Below are positions 35,151 through 44,627 of a stretch of DNA of 64,000 nt, one piece after another. The translations under genes and the position numbers were made by a program. The DNA is from Galactobacillus timonensis (lineage in GTDB: Bacteria > Bacillota_I > Bacilli_A > Erysipelotrichales > Erysipelotrichaceae). Below the pieces are notes generated by a model. The model ran no database searches, was not told the DNA's origin, and saw only the letters and a program-made list of their open reading frames with translations. The stretch's first letter is position 1. Each line of letters starts with the position of its first letter. The stretch covers positions 943,218 through 1,007,217 of the forward strand of contig NZ_LT964739.1 of the NCBI RefSeq assembly GCF_900240265.1, in the 5' to 3' direction.

Positions 35151-36813
35151 GGATACAGGAAAGAATTCACAGAAAAATCCGGCCGTTTCCGCCTTTACAG
35201 AAAGCGTCCGCAAGGATCCCAGACTTGCCATCCTCCTTGCGGCAATGATTGCCGGCAGCGTCTATTCCGCTCTTCTTCCGCCGATTCTTCTGGGCCGGAT
35301 GGTGGATGCGCTGGTAAGCAGGGAAATGCTCAGCGGCGGCCAGATTACGCTCTATATCGTTCTTCTGATTGTGGCCGGCGTCTTTTCGGCAGGCAAGAAT
35401 GCGCTGATTTCAATCTTCGGTCAGCGGGTGACGCATCAGCTGCGCAGCAACATGACGGAAAAGCTGAACCGGCTGCCGGCGGATTACTTTACCCGCAACG
35501 ACAGCGGGGCTCTTACGTCATTGTTTGTCAACGACGTGGATACGATTCAGACGCTGTTTGATGATGGCATCATCAGTATGATTACGGACCTTTGTACGCT
35601 GGCCGGCATTCTGGTGGTTGTGTTCCGTTTTTCGAAGGGACTGGGTCTGCTTCTGCTGATTGCGCTGCCGGTGCTGTTTCTGTTTACGCGGCATTGTCAA
35701 AAGCGGATGCGGAAGGCGCAGCTGGATTATCGTCAGACGGTGGCGGATCTTTCGGATCAGATCCCGCAGACGATTAAAAACCGGCGCACGATCCGTGTCT
35801 ATCAGGCGTCCACCTATATGGAGACGCTGTACGATGCGACGATCCGGCGCAGCTTCGATGCGATGGAACAGTCGAATTTCTATGACTCCATCTATTCGCC
35901 TGTCATTATTACGACGAGCTCCATCGTGATTGCGATCATGATGACGCTGGCGGCCATGGGCGGCCGCTGGACCGCGTTCTTCGGCATGGGAGCCGGTACG
36001 GCAGTGACGGCGATTGCCTATGTGAACAACGTGTTTGGTCCGCTGGCGGATATCGGCATGGAAATTCAGAATATTCAGGCGGCGGCCGCCGGCATTGCCC
36101 GGATCGGAACCTTCATGGCGCATGTGGAAGAGGAGCATGGAACCGGAGCGGGTGGAGAAAATGCGCCGGCAGCCGTGGATCTGGAACATGTGTCGTTTTC
36201 GTATGATCCTAAGGAGCCTTTGATTCATGACTTTTCGCTGCGTGTCAACACCGGTGAGATGGTGACGCTGGTTGGCAGAACCGGCAGCGGAAAGAGTACG
36301 ATCTTTAAGCTGGTGCTCGGCCTCTATGCGCCAGATGCGGGAGAGGTACGTGTCCTTGGTCAGCGTCCGCAGGATATTACGGAAGAGGAGCGGCGCCATG
36401 TATTCGGTTACGTGGAGCAGCAGTTCCATCCCGTCGAAGGCACGCTGAAGGATCAGGTTTCAATCAATGATCCCCATGTGGACGAGGATCAGGTGCGCAG
36501 GGCATTGAAGACGGTAGGTCTGCTGGATGTTCTGGAGCATCTTCCCGCTGGTCTGGATACGCCCTATTCGCCGGGTGTCCTTTCGCAGGGACAGTTTCAG
36601 CTGCTGTCCATTGCCAGGGCGATCGTCTGTGATCCGAAGGTTCTTCTGCTGGATGAAATTACAGCCAATCTTGATTCCAACACCGAAAAGCAGGTGATGG
36701 ATGCGATCTTCCACGCCTGCAGCGGCCGTACGGTGCTTTCCATTTCGCATCGTCTGTATGAACATACGGGCGGCCGGACGGTCTTCATCGGCAAAGATGC
36801 CGAAAAGAAATAA
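35143..36813 (+). CDS. ABC exporter half-transporter (catalytic NBD subunit)
   Basis: A 556-residue transmembrane/NBD fusion starting MRKDTGKNSQKNP, overlapping the partner stop by eight bases. Walker A is VGRTGSGKSTIF, the signature is LSQGQFQLL (degenerate SQGQ), Walker B is VLLLDEITANLD with the catalytic Glu, and the H-loop is SISHRLYE. With its partner it has one working and one degenerate ATP site, as in BmrCD-type exporters. It ends 62 bases before a MerR-family regulator gene with its own promoter. Confidence 0.9.
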   Translation: MRKDTGKNSQKNPAVSAFTESVRKDPRLAILLAAMIAGSVYSALLPPILLGRMVDALVSREMLSGGQITLYIVLLIVAGVFSAGKNALISIFGQRVTHQLRSNMTEKLNRLPADYFTRNDSGALTSLFVNDVDTIQTLFDDGIISMITDLCTLAGILVVVFRFSKGLGLLLLIALPVLFLFTRHCQKRMRKAQLDYRQTVADLSDQIPQTIKNRRTIRVYQASTYMETLYDATIRRSFDAMEQSNFYDSIYSPVIITTSSIVIAIMMTLAAMGGRWTAFFGMGAGTAVTAIAYVNNVFGPLADIGMEIQNIQAAAAGIARIGTFMAHVEEEHGTGAGGENAPAAVDLEHVSFSYDPKEPLIHDFSLRVNTGEMVTLVGRTGSGKSTIFKLVLGLYAPDAGEVRVLGQRPQDITEEERRHVFGYVEQQFHPVEGTLKDQVSINDPHVDEDQVRRALKTVGLLDVLEHLPAGLDTPYSPGVLSQGQFQLLSIARAIVCDPKVLLLDEITANLDSNTEKQVMDAIFHACSGRTVLSISHRLYEHTGGRTVFIGKDAEKK

Positions 36814-36821
36814 AAAAGGTA

Positions 36822-36850
36822 TTGACCTGCACGCGGCGTATACGTTTAGA
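36822..36850 (+). promoter_or_regulatory. Promoter of the MerR-family gene
   Basis: TTGACC (36822-36827), 17 bases, TTTAGA (36845-36850), ahead of an AGGGAGG site. The spacer is GC-rich with a small dyad (GCGGCGTATACG). Confidence 0.45.
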
Positions 36851-36875
36851 CTGCCATCGAAGGGAGGCAGTTGAA

Positions 36876-37763
36876 ATGTTGCTCAGGGAAGCTGCAGGCG
36901 AAGCCGGGATGACGAAGCGCGCCGTAAAGTATTATGAGGAAGAAGGGCTGCTGTCCGTAGAAAAAGACAGCAGCGGGTACCGTAATTACTCGAAAGAGGA
37001 TGTGGAACGCCTGAAAAAGATCTCTGTCTACAGGAAACTTGGAATTGGTATCCGGGATATCCGACGGCTTCTGGAAACCGATGATCGCAGCATCCTTTTG
37101 CAGATCTACCGGGAAAAGATACAGGAAAAGAATTTCCAGGAGGCAGAGATCAATGCCCTGAAGCAGCTGATCGATGACGGTGATGCGGATCCAGCGAATG
37201 AGCTGCTCGACTATGAGACGGTAGGTGATGCCATTGCGTCTCTGTTTCCGGGAAAGGAATGGAGTGATTTTATCCGATTCCATTTCGAACCGTTTCTGAA
37301 CATCCGGGTCAGGACGCCACAGCAGAAACAGGCTTTGCAGAATATTCTTCAATACTGTGATGAAACGACGCTGAAGGTTCCCTGGATCGTAAAGCTTGGT
37401 ATGAAGATGGCGGGCGGAATACCTCACGAGTCGAAAACTGCGGATGAGATGATTTCTTATTACCGGGATATGAGTGAGAGTGAATACCAGCGATTGAAGG
37501 CGTCGGTACGGGCAGGCGCAAAACTGAAGTCCGGAATTCTCAAGTATCATCCCGTCTTCGCTGCTCAGCGGAAAATGCAGAAAGAGCTGCAGAAAAAAGG
37601 GTACAACGATATCTTCATTCCGAACCTGATGGAACTGTCTCCGCAATACGCGGAATATAAGAAGTACCTCGATCTGATTAACAGCAGAATATGCCGGGAC
37701 CTTGGTATGTACTATGATGCAGAGTATAACATCGTGATTCGCAGGGAATCGAAAGAAGCGTGA
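36876..37763 (+). CDS. MerR-family transcriptional regulator
   Basis: A 295-residue regulator. The N-terminal winged helix reads LLREAAGEAGMTKRAVKYYEEEGLLSVEKD, then YRNYSKEDVERLKKI, with the coiled-coil dimerisation helix near 90-125. The C-terminal 170 residues form a helical domain I do not recognise; it is too long for metal-type MerR and likely binds a ligand. It starts after AGGGAGG at 36861-36867. It sits just downstream of the amidotransferase-ABC exporter operon and could regulate it in response to an exported compound. Confidence 0.88.
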   Translation: MLLREAAGEAGMTKRAVKYYEEEGLLSVEKDSSGYRNYSKEDVERLKKISVYRKLGIGIRDIRRLLETDDRSILLQIYREKIQEKNFQEAEINALKQLIDDGDADPANELLDYETVGDAIASLFPGKEWSDFIRFHFEPFLNIRVRTPQQKQALQNILQYCDETTLKVPWIVKLGMKMAGGIPHESKTADEMISYYRDMSESEYQRLKASVRAGAKLKSGILKYHPVFAAQRKMQKELQKKGYNDIFIPNLMELSPQYAEYKKYLDLINSRICRDLGMYYDAEYNIVIRRESKEA

Positions 37764-37784
37764 TTGTATCTTTTGCAGTAGAAA

Positions 37785-37824
37785 CGGCGCATCCCGCAAA
37801 ACAATGGGACCTGCGCCGATTTTT
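37785..37824. repeat. Dispersed hairpin/terminator repeat, copy 2
   Basis: CGGCGCA-TCCC ... GGGA-CCTGCGCCG stem followed by ATTTTT. It matches the hairpin at 6388-6432 including some flanking bases (TTTTTCT.TG.G.TGATA). Here it ends the MerR gene. Confidence 0.7.
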
Positions 37825-38009
37825 CTTTGGAGTGATACGCATTGGAGCGGCTAAGGTGATCCGGCATTCCGGTTGCTGGATGAAGTTGTTGTTGTTGTCT
37901 GCTATGATGAGTGTGGCATCGGAATCACTCAAAATCACAGGGCATCAGTATCGATCATTATGATATGCAGACATACTGCAGATCATGGTTTCCTACAGGA
38001 GAAAAGTCT

Positions 38010-38588
38010 ATGAAAACCACGGTTCGAAAAGGGATTGCATTGTTTGCGGTTGCTTTGCTTGTGGCCGGGTGCACGAAAGCAGTATCCGCTGATGTGAACA
38101 TCATTGACGTGAATACATCGCTTGCAAAGGGAAATGGCGCAACAGGAGAATATCCGGTTGAGGCGTTGACCTTGAACGATCTTATTGAGAAATACCCTTC
38201 TGCTGTGTTTGTGAATGTGGAAGGTTCGATTGTTACTGGGGAAGAGGATCTTCCATATTCTGCTGGAGAGTCCGAATATTTTATCGGGCCGGTGCGCATC
38301 AGTGCCTATTACAAAGGGGCATCGTCTGTTAAGGGATTCTCGAATGAGGATATGTATGTGAAGGGCGCTAAGCTTTCATGGCTGAAGTCGCTGCGGCATG
38401 GTACAAAAGAGATCTTGCAGTATCCGGCGGTGCAGCCGGAGATAGAAATCAAGCTGGCTTCGGATCAGACAGTTGCGGTGTACATTCTGCCGCTTGCTTA
38501 CCTGGATGATGAAACAAATCGGTATGCGGTTATAAAGGATGATCATGGATATGCCAAAGGGCTTTGGGCAGTGATTCCGGAGTCATAA
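38010..38588 (+). CDS. Predicted lipoprotein of unknown function
   Basis: A 192-residue protein with a type II signal peptide: MKTTVRKGIALFAVALLVAG followed by Cys (lipobox LVAGC). The mature part is a mixed alpha/beta domain rich in Tyr and Asp with no recognised motif. The chosen start follows CAGGAGAA; the longer frame from 37911 lacks a signal. It is probably anchored on the outer face of the membrane. It stands alone between the MerR gene and a convergent asnA. Confidence 0.75.
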   Translation: MKTTVRKGIALFAVALLVAGCTKAVSADVNIIDVNTSLAKGNGATGEYPVEALTLNDLIEKYPSAVFVNVEGSIVTGEEDLPYSAGESEYFIGPVRISAYYKGASSVKGFSNEDMYVKGAKLSWLKSLRHGTKEILQYPAVQPEIEIKLASDQTVAVYILPLAYLDDETNRYAVIKDDHGYAKGLWAVIPES

Positions 38589-38627
38589 ACAAATCTCAGG
38601 CAGAAACGGGAAAAGAAAAATAAGAAA

Positions 38628-38678
38628 GAGCCGGCGAGATCAGAACCACTGTTCCGATTCTACCGGCTTGATTTTTAC
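38628..38678. terminator. Terminator between lipoprotein and asnA
   Basis: AGCCGG ... CCGGCT stem followed by TGATTTTT on the plus strand, and CTCTTTCTTATTTTT on the minus strand. It can end both convergent genes. Confidence 0.6.
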
Positions 38679-38697
38679 AGGTGTAGATGTTGATGAG

Positions 38698-39708
38698 TTA
38701 AAGAAGCGGAATATGATGAGCGGCACATTCCTCTTCCATGTCTTCGGGCCAGATGGAAGCCTGAACTTCGCCGATATGTGCTTTATTCAATAACAACATA
38801 CACAGGCGGCTCTGGCCGATGCCTCCGCCGATGGTGAGAGGCAGCTCATTGCTGAGAATGGCTTTGTGATAGGGCAGAGTGAGACGCTCTTCGGTATGGG
38901 CGGCTTTGCACTGGGTCTCGATCGTTGTTTCGTCGACGCGGATGCCCATGGAAGAGATCTCGATGGCCTGGTTGAGACTCGGCAGCCAGAACAGCAGGTC
39001 GCCATTCAGCTTCCAGTCATCATAGTCCGGTGCGCGGCCGTCATGGGGCTGCTTGCTGCGAGACAGCGGCCAGCCGATTTCTTCGATGAAGACACAGCCG
39101 TGTTCGCGGGTGATGGCATTTTCGCGATCCTTGACGGAGAGGTCCGGATACAGATCTTCGAGCTGCTGCGACGTGATGAAGTAGACGTCATCCGCAAGAT
39201 GGCAGACGGCCTGCGGATACTTGTACCAGACTTCGTGTTCCATATGCTTGATGACTTTGAAGATGTGGCGCACCGTATCTTCGAGATAGTCGATGGTCCG
39301 CTCCTGACGTGTGATGACGCGCTCCCAGTCCCACTGATCAACGTAGGCGCTGTGCAGATTGTCCAGTGTCTCGTCGCGGCGGATGGCGTTCATGTTGGTA
39401 TAGAGACCTTCATGGACGGCGAACCCGTACTTTTTGAGGGCGTAGCGTTTCCACTTGGCGAGGGACTGGACGATTTCCATCTCTTCGCCAGGCAGATCTT
39501 TCAGATCGAAGCCGACCGGACGTTCGACGCCGTTAAGATTGTCGTTGAGGCCGCTGCTCTTTGTGACAAACAATGGAGCTGAGATGCGGCTCAGGTTCAT
39601 TTCCTTTCCGAATTCTTTCTGAAAGGTGTCACGGATATACTTGATCGCTTCTTCGGTATCACGCACAGAAAGCGTGGGCTGGTAATGTTTTGGAAATATG
39701 AGTGTCAT
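38698..39708 (-). CDS. asnA: Aspartate-ammonia ligase (asparagine synthetase A)
   Basis: A 336-residue class II-synthetase-like enzyme making asparagine from aspartate, ammonia and ATP. It matches AsnA in length and order: [27 protein letters not shown], then [21 protein letters not shown], and the C-terminal [20 protein letters not shown] site. The start at [14 protein letters not shown] follows CCGGAGGAAAA; the frame extending to 39930 is rejected. It is a single gene, divergent from the BMP-domain gene. Confidence 0.96.
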   Translation of the reverse strand: MTLIFPKHYQPTLSVRDTEEAIKYIRDTFQKEFGKEMNLSRISAPLFVTKSSGLNDNLNGVERPVGFDLKDLPGEEMEIVQSLAKWKRYALKKYGFAVHEGLYTNMNAIRRDETLDNLHSAYVDQWDWERVITRQERTIDYLEDTVRHIFKVIKHMEHEVWYKYPQAVCHLADDVYFITSQQLEDLYPDLSVKDRENAITREHGCVFIEEIGWPLSRSKQPHDGRAPDYDDWKLNGDLLFWLPSLNQAIEISSMGIRVDETTIETQCKAAHTEERLTLPYHKAILSNELPLTIGGGIGQSRLCMLLLNKAHIGEVQASIWPEDMEEECAAHHIPLL

Positions 39709-39789
39709 GGGGTGATTTTCCTCCGGATATTCTGCTATGTATTGTACCAGTTGTGCCTTGGAAATGATTACCGGTGCTATGATGACAAT

Positions 39790-41673
39790 ATGAGTAATGA
39801 AGATTACAGCAAAGCGAGAAAAAAGGGTGAAAAAGCGTTCCGCCAGGCGGTAGCGGCGGGAAAATATCCGTATCTTCCGGTGCTGGATGAGGTGCTTGGT
39901 CCCCAGGGCGGTACGCTGTCGGTGTCGCATGTCGGCATCTATGATGTGCCGCTTTCAAAGATTGTTGGTACGCGTACGGCAGGCCGTCAGAATGCGTTTG
40001 CGGGCAATTATATGCCTCTGCTGGATGAGGATACGGAGTTTGCCTTCAAGTGGATGAAGGTATTCGACTACCAGATGGACAACGGCATTGCGGATCCGAT
40101 TGAGGCATATGAATTCATGCATAAATTCTATGTCCAGGAGGGCAATAAGCGCGTATCTGTTCTGAAGTATCTCGATGTGCCGTCGATTGAATGCGATGTG
40201 TACCGTGTCCTTCCGCAGCGCAGCGACGATGAGGCGGTACGGGTCTACTATGAGTTTCTTGAGTTCTTCAAGGTGTGTCCGACTTATGAGATCACCTTTA
40301 CAAAGCCCGGTTCCTATGCGGCATTTGCGGCGCATCTGGGAAGAGATCTGAAGACGCCATGGCCAAGTGATGCGGTCCATGCGACGGAGGCCGGCTATTA
40401 CCGCTTCTATACGGTGTATCGCTCCTTGGGCGGTACGGGTGAAGCCGGGGATGCGCTGCTTGTATATCTGAATGTGTATTCGTTTTCTTCGCTGCTTGAT
40501 ACGCAGCGTATGACGCTGACACGCCGTGTCCAGAGCATGCTGGGTGAAATTTCACTTCATCAGCAGGCGGATCCGGTAGCTTTGATGCGGGCACCGCGGG
40601 AGGCGGCCCGTCCTTCGGGCATTTCGCTGTTGACCAATCTTCTGCGCCGTCCTCCTTCCTATACGGAAAGCAGCCCGCTGAAGGCGGCGTTCATCTATCC
40701 TTCGGATCCGGATCATGATGGCCGTGTCAACGATGAGGAAGTGGGGCGGATCTATCTGAGTCACGCCTTTGAGGGGATCGTTGAGACGAAGCCCTACTTT
40801 AATGCGTCGGATTCGAAGTCGCTTGCCAAGGCACTGTTTGAGGCAGTGGATCTTGGACAGGCGTCCGCTGTATTTACGACGGATGCGTCAATGTTGAACG
40901 GGACGCTGCAGAAGGCGGTGGCCTGTCCCGGTGTTGATTTTCTGAACTGCTCGATTCATTCGGTTCAGCAGGCGGTACGTACGTATCAGTGCCGGTTGTA
41001 TGAGGTGAAGTTTCTGATGGGGGCGCTGGCGGCGTTAAGCTGCACCGATGATCAGATCGGCTATGTTGCGGACCGGCCCGTGTATGGCGAGGCGGCGAAC
41101 ATCAATGCCTTTGCGATCGGTGCTTCCATGATCCGTCCGAAGGCGAGAATCTATCTTGTCTGGGGCGGCCGGAAGAACAGTGACTGGAAAAAGGAGTTTG
41201 CGGACAGGAAGATATCCATCATCAGCGGTCCTGACTTTGCGGCGGAATCCGGGGAGCCGGACTATGGCCTTTTCCAGGTGGATGAGACAGGGGCGGCCAC
41301 GTCGCTGGCGGTGCCGATCTTCAACTGGGGAAGATATTATGAGCTGATCGTGAAGACGATGCTGGATCATTCCTATGACGATGATCCTTCGGCGGCGGCC
41401 GGAAAGTCGCTGAGCTACTGGTACGGTCTTTCGGAAGGTGTCATTGATCTGCATGTGGCGGACAGTCTGGATCCAAGTATGCGAAAGATGATCCGTCTGC
41501 TCAGAAAAGGGGTGGCCGATGGTGCTGTGCATCCGTTCCAGGGCATCCTCAAAAGTCAGAACGGCATCGTGCAGGACCGTGAAGATGCGCTGCTCAGTGA
41601 TGAGAAGGTCATCACGATGGACTGGCTCAATGAAAACGTGGTCGGCCGGATGCCGGAGGTGGTTTCGGCATGA
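39790..41673 (+). CDS. Cytoplasmic BMP-family binding protein with ParB/Srx-like N-terminus
   Basis: A 627-residue protein with no signal peptide. The C-terminal 300 residues match the BMP/Med periplasmic-type binding fold ([20 protein letters not shown], then [13 protein letters not shown] and [20 protein letters not shown]). The N-terminal region has [20 protein letters not shown] and [20 protein letters not shown], which resembles the ParB/sulfiredoxin fold's GNKR signature (tentative). Such a fusion would work as an intracellular nucleoside or sugar sensor, not a transport component. Its stop overlaps a metallophosphoesterase gene (ATGA). Confidence 0.7.
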   Translation: MSNEDYSKARKKGEKAFRQAVAAGKYPYLPVLDEVLGPQGGTLSVSHVGIYDVPLSKIVGTRTAGRQNAFAGNYMPLLDEDTEFAFKWMKVFDYQMDNGIADPIEAYEFMHKFYVQEGNKRVSVLKYLDVPSIECDVYRVLPQRSDDEAVRVYYEFLEFFKVCPTYEITFTKPGSYAAFAAHLGRDLKTPWPSDAVHATEAGYYRFYTVYRSLGGTGEAGDALLVYLNVYSFSSLLDTQRMTLTRRVQSMLGEISLHQQADPVALMRAPREAARPSGISLLTNLLRRPPSYTESSPLKAAFIYPSDPDHDGRVNDEEVGRIYLSHAFEGIVETKPYFNASDSKSLAKALFEAVDLGQASAVFTTDASMLNGTLQKAVACPGVDFLNCSIHSVQQAVRTYQCRLYEVKFLMGALAALSCTDDQIGYVADRPVYGEAANINAFAIGASMIRPKARIYLVWGGRKNSDWKKEFADRKISIISGPDFAAESGEPDYGLFQVDETGAATSLAVPIFNWGRYYELIVKTMLDHSYDDDPSAAAGKSLSYWYGLSEGVIDLHVADSLDPSMRKMIRLLRKGVADGAVHPFQGILKSQNGIVQDREDALLSDEKVITMDWLNENVVGRMPEVVSA

Positions 41674-42329
41674 AAATTCTGGTGGTCGCAGACGAGGAAG
41701 AAAGCGTTCTGTATGAAAACTATCAGCCGCGGATGATGGCGGACGTGAATCTGATTATTGCGTGCGGCGATCTTCATGCGGCGTATCTTGATTTTCTCAC
41801 GAGTGCTTCCAATAAGCCGCTCTACTATGTGCCGGGCAACCATGATCAAAGCTACGTTTCTCATCCGCCGGCAGGCTGTATTTCGCTCGATGAGCAGGTG
41901 GTATCGTTTCACGGGCTGAGGATCGGGGGACTTGGCGGATCGTGCCGGTACAAGCCGGGCAGCTTCATGTATACGGAAGAAGAGATGGCAAAGCGCCTGA
42001 AGAAGCTTGAGAAGCAGGTGCGCAGGGCGGGCGGAATTGATGTGTTTGTGACGCATGCGCCGGCGGCCGGCTATGGGGATCTGGAGGATCTGGCACACCG
42101 GGGCTTTGCCTGTTTCAACACGTTCATGGAGGAGTATCATCCGCGCTATCTTGTGCACGGGCATGTGCATCCTTCGTATGACATTCATTTGCAGCGGCAG
42201 ATGGTGCATCCTTCGGGGACAGTGATGCTCAACTGTGTCGGGCATATGATGCTTGAAATTGATGACGCGAGCATACAAAAAGAGCCGCCGAAGGAGAGGA
42301 GTCTTCTTGAGCGGCTGTGGAAGCGTTAA
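41670..42329 (+). CDS. Calcineurin-like metallophosphoesterase
   Basis: A 219-residue phosphoesterase. Metal-binding motifs are recognisable: IIACGDLHAAYL (GDxH-like), YYVPGNHDQSYV (GNHD), VFVTHAPAAGYGD, and LVHGHVHPSYD (GHxH). The first motif is atypical, since the usual N-terminal DxH reads VVADEEES, so one metal ligand may be lost. It is coupled by ATGA overlap to the BMP-domain protein. A 3-base gap then separates it from the convergent MFS gene. Confidence 0.88.
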   Translation: MKILVVADEEESVLYENYQPRMMADVNLIIACGDLHAAYLDFLTSASNKPLYYVPGNHDQSYVSHPPAGCISLDEQVVSFHGLRIGGLGGSCRYKPGSFMYTEEEMAKRLKKLEKQVRRAGGIDVFVTHAPAAGYGDLEDLAHRGFACFNTFMEEYHPRYLVHGHVHPSYDIHLQRQMVHPSGTVMLNCVGHMMLEIDDASIQKEPPKERSLLERLWKR

Positions 42330-42332
42330 TGA

Positions 42333-43511
42333 TCAGCGGATCTTCCAGTCGATGGTTAACAGGGAAAGAATGAGGCCGATCGTGCTGATGATCGTCATCG
42401 CAAGCAGATTGGTGGATACATCCAGCGTGCTGTAGAGCGACGCCATTACGGCGCCCAGAACGTTGGCAAGTACCTGGACCGTGGTGAAGCAGGTCTGAGC
42501 TTTGACGATATCTTTGCGGTCGACGAGGCGGGATGCGTATTCCACGGTCGCCGGCAGAAAGAGGGCGAGTGAGAGGCTTTCCAGTACGGTGGCGGCATAG
42601 AGCTGGGGAATGGATTTGGCCTGCCAGTAGAAAAACTGTTTTACGGTAAATGCCAGCAGCGAGAGGATGAGAATCTTTGCGCAGCCGGCTTTTTTGATGA
42701 TCTTTTTGGCCAGAATCATGCCGGGCAGCTCGACCAGTGCCTGGAAGCTGAGGATGGCACCCATCGTCGCATCGTTGCCGCCGACGTTGCGGGTGACATA
42801 GATAAAGAAGTTGACGACGGCGTTATGACACAGCACAACCAGTGTGCAGCCGATCAGAAAGAGAAGAAACTTGGGATGGGCGGCGAAGAGTTCGCGATAG
42901 GTTCCGACGCTGGCCGCCTTTTCCTGGGGCTGAAGAGTGTCGTCAGGCGCGTAGTGGAGGATCAGCCGCGTCGCCAGACACATGCCGATGGCACTGATGA
43001 TGGCAGCGATCGGAATAGAGCGGACGGACCAGGAAGAGATGAGCCTTCCCAGAACCAGGGAAAGGATGGCGAAGCTGAGGGAGCCGGCGGCGCGGCCGAA
43101 GCCGAAGTTCATTTCGGACGCATCGACCGGCGCCATATAGAGCATCGAGTTGACCATGGGCAAAGCCGCATTGACCAGCATCAGCGCAGCCAATAGAAGC
43201 AGGCTGACCGCCATGCCAGAAAGTCCCGGAATTAACTGGAGCAGGGCAAGAACGGCCATGGCAATGCTCATGACATTGAGGATGGCGCCCGGATTCCAGC
43301 GCGAAGAGCGATCGGCCAGCGATGCCAGAGGCGGCTCCAGCAGAAAGGCGAGCAGGGTTCCGGCAGCTGTCACCATTCCAATCTGGCCGCTGGTACAGTG
43401 ATAGGCCGTCAACAGATTTGCCGCAAAGGAGGAGACGGCTCCCATTTCTGTCCAGAAGAATACATTCAGCAAGGCAAAGCGAAGATTCGCGCTGCGCACC
43501 TTAGCATCCAT
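42333..43511 (-). CDS. MFS transporter (LacY/NHS-like)
   Basis: A 392-residue 12-helix major facilitator. Signs are the N-terminal LRFALLNVFFWTEMGAVSSFAANLLTA, the loop ASLADRSSRW between helices 2 and 3, and a central cytoplasmic loop (YAPDDTLQPQEKAAS). It resembles sugar or nucleoside symporters of the MFS_1-like group. Substrate is unknown. It is translated behind the hydroxyacid dehydrogenase-like gene, overlapping it by 11 bases. Confidence 0.88.
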   Translation of the reverse strand: MDAKVRSANLRFALLNVFFWTEMGAVSSFAANLLTAYHCTSGQIGMVTAAGTLLAFLLEPPLASLADRSSRWNPGAILNVMSIAMAVLALLQLIPGLSGMAVSLLLLAALMLVNAALPMVNSMLYMAPVDASEMNFGFGRAAGSLSFAILSLVLGRLISSWSVRSIPIAAIISAIGMCLATRLILHYAPDDTLQPQEKAASVGTYRELFAAHPKFLLFLIGCTLVVLCHNAVVNFFIYVTRNVGGNDATMGAILSFQALVELPGMILAKKIIKKAGCAKILILSLLAFTVKQFFYWQAKSIPQLYAATVLESLSLALFLPATVEYASRLVDRKDIVKAQTCFTTVQVLANVLGAVMASLYSTLDVSTNLLAMTIISTIGLILSLLTIDWKIR

Positions 43512-44322
43512 GGTTCAAACTCTCCAGGGATACCGTCTTTTCGATGAAGGAAAGAAACGATGGTGAAGACGGGTTGAAGACTGTCTGCGGTGTAAGCCGC
43601 ACCGAATCCAGTGACCAGAGCGGATGGTTGCGCGGCAGCGGCATTACCTGGGTCTGATCGATGCAGGCATGAAGATAATGGCCATCATGAAGCACAGAAA
43701 CAAGATCGTCTTCATTGACCGCCGCGCCGCATCCGCAGTTAATCAGCAGAGCACCGTTCTTCATCTTCTTCAGCATTTCCGCTGAAAGTGCACAGTAGGA
43801 AGGATCATTGGCCAACACATGCAGGCAGAGAACATCGGCGGAGCGAAGGGAGTTGTCATCGATTCCGGGAACGATCCGAACTTCGCATCCGAACACCTTC
43901 AGCCGATCCGCAAGCGTATGCGATATTTGATCGTCGGCGGCACTGATGACCACCATATTCCTTAAGGAGCTGTCAAGAAGCGGCGCCCAGTCGCACTGCT
44001 TCTGGGCAGCGATGTATTCCGGGAACCGGAATACATGTTCCAGGATGCTGGCAAGCATCCAGTCAGAGGCACGCTCTATCAGATGATCATAGAAGGAGAA
44101 TGCAGGAATGCGGTAGTTTTCCTTCCGGTCCAGCGTGATGAGAGTGATATTCTGTTTCGTTTCGTCAAGCTCACCGGCAGAAGGTTCACCGATTATTACA
44201 TCGGCTGACTGCAGTTCATTCTTCGCTGGACGGGTATGGAAGGTAAAGGTGCCAGGGACATTTGCGGTCAGATGTTCTCTGGCACCCCGGGTCATATCAT
44301 AGGTTACAAGAATATTTTTCAT
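43501..44322 (-). CDS. D-2-hydroxyacid dehydrogenase-like protein (divergent)
   Basis: A 273-residue protein resembling the NAD-binding domain of phosphoglycerate/2-hydroxyacid dehydrogenases: NMVVISAADDQISHTLADRL, then LRSADVLCLHVLAN and MKKMKNGALLINCGCGAAVNEDDLVSVL. The canonical GxGxxG reads VISAADDQ and the catalytic Arg/His region is degenerate, so enzymatic activity is doubtful. It starts at MKNILVTYDM behind GAGGAAA. It forms a two-gene operon with the MFS transporter. Confidence 0.75.
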   Translation of the reverse strand: MKNILVTYDMTRGAREHLTANVPGTFTFHTRPAKNELQSADVIIGEPSAGELDETKQNITLITLDRKENYRIPAFSFYDHLIERASDWMLASILEHVFRFPEYIAAQKQCDWAPLLDSSLRNMVVISAADDQISHTLADRLKVFGCEVRIVPGIDDNSLRSADVLCLHVLANDPSYCALSAEMLKKMKNGALLINCGCGAAVNEDDLVSVLHDGHYLHACIDQTQVMPLPRNHPLWSLDSVRLTPQTVFNPSSPSFLSFIEKTVSLESLNHGC

Positions 44323-44420
44323 GGAAATTTCCTCATGCAAGGCCTTACAATTCTAACATTTCCTTTACTGGAGAAAACATAGTGTTAAAACCAGCCGCGA
44401 ATTCAGGAAAGGAGCTTTTT

Positions 44421-44627
44421 ATGAATGTAACAGTACGTGAATATATGTCGGCAGACGCAATGGCTGCCATGAAAATATGGAATGAAGTCGTAGAAGAAGG
44501 CGATGCGTTTCCGCAGCTCAAGGGATTGACGGAAGACAATGCGGACGCGTTTTTCAAGCATCAGAGCTATACCGGCATCGCCGTTGATGCGGATGGCCGG
44601 ATCGTCGGTCTTTCTATTCTGCATCCC
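44421..44627 (+). pseudogene. GNAT acetyltransferase, 5' part, split by tnpB-only element
   Basis: The first 69 codons of a Gcn5-type N-acetyltransferase (MNVTVREYMSADAMAAMKIW ... GIAVDADGRIVGLSILHP). AAAGGAG precedes the ATG. The frame stops matching at HP, where the element begins at 44628. It continues at 46026 with NNVGRCGHIANASYAV, restoring the acetyl-CoA site. The break lies within the central beta sheet, so neither part can fold alone. Confidence 0.9.

Noticed and set aside
38589..39790. T-box or other riboswitch controlling asnA
   Set aside because: Only about 80 bases separate asnA from the divergent gene, too short for a T-box, and no aptamer features were seen.
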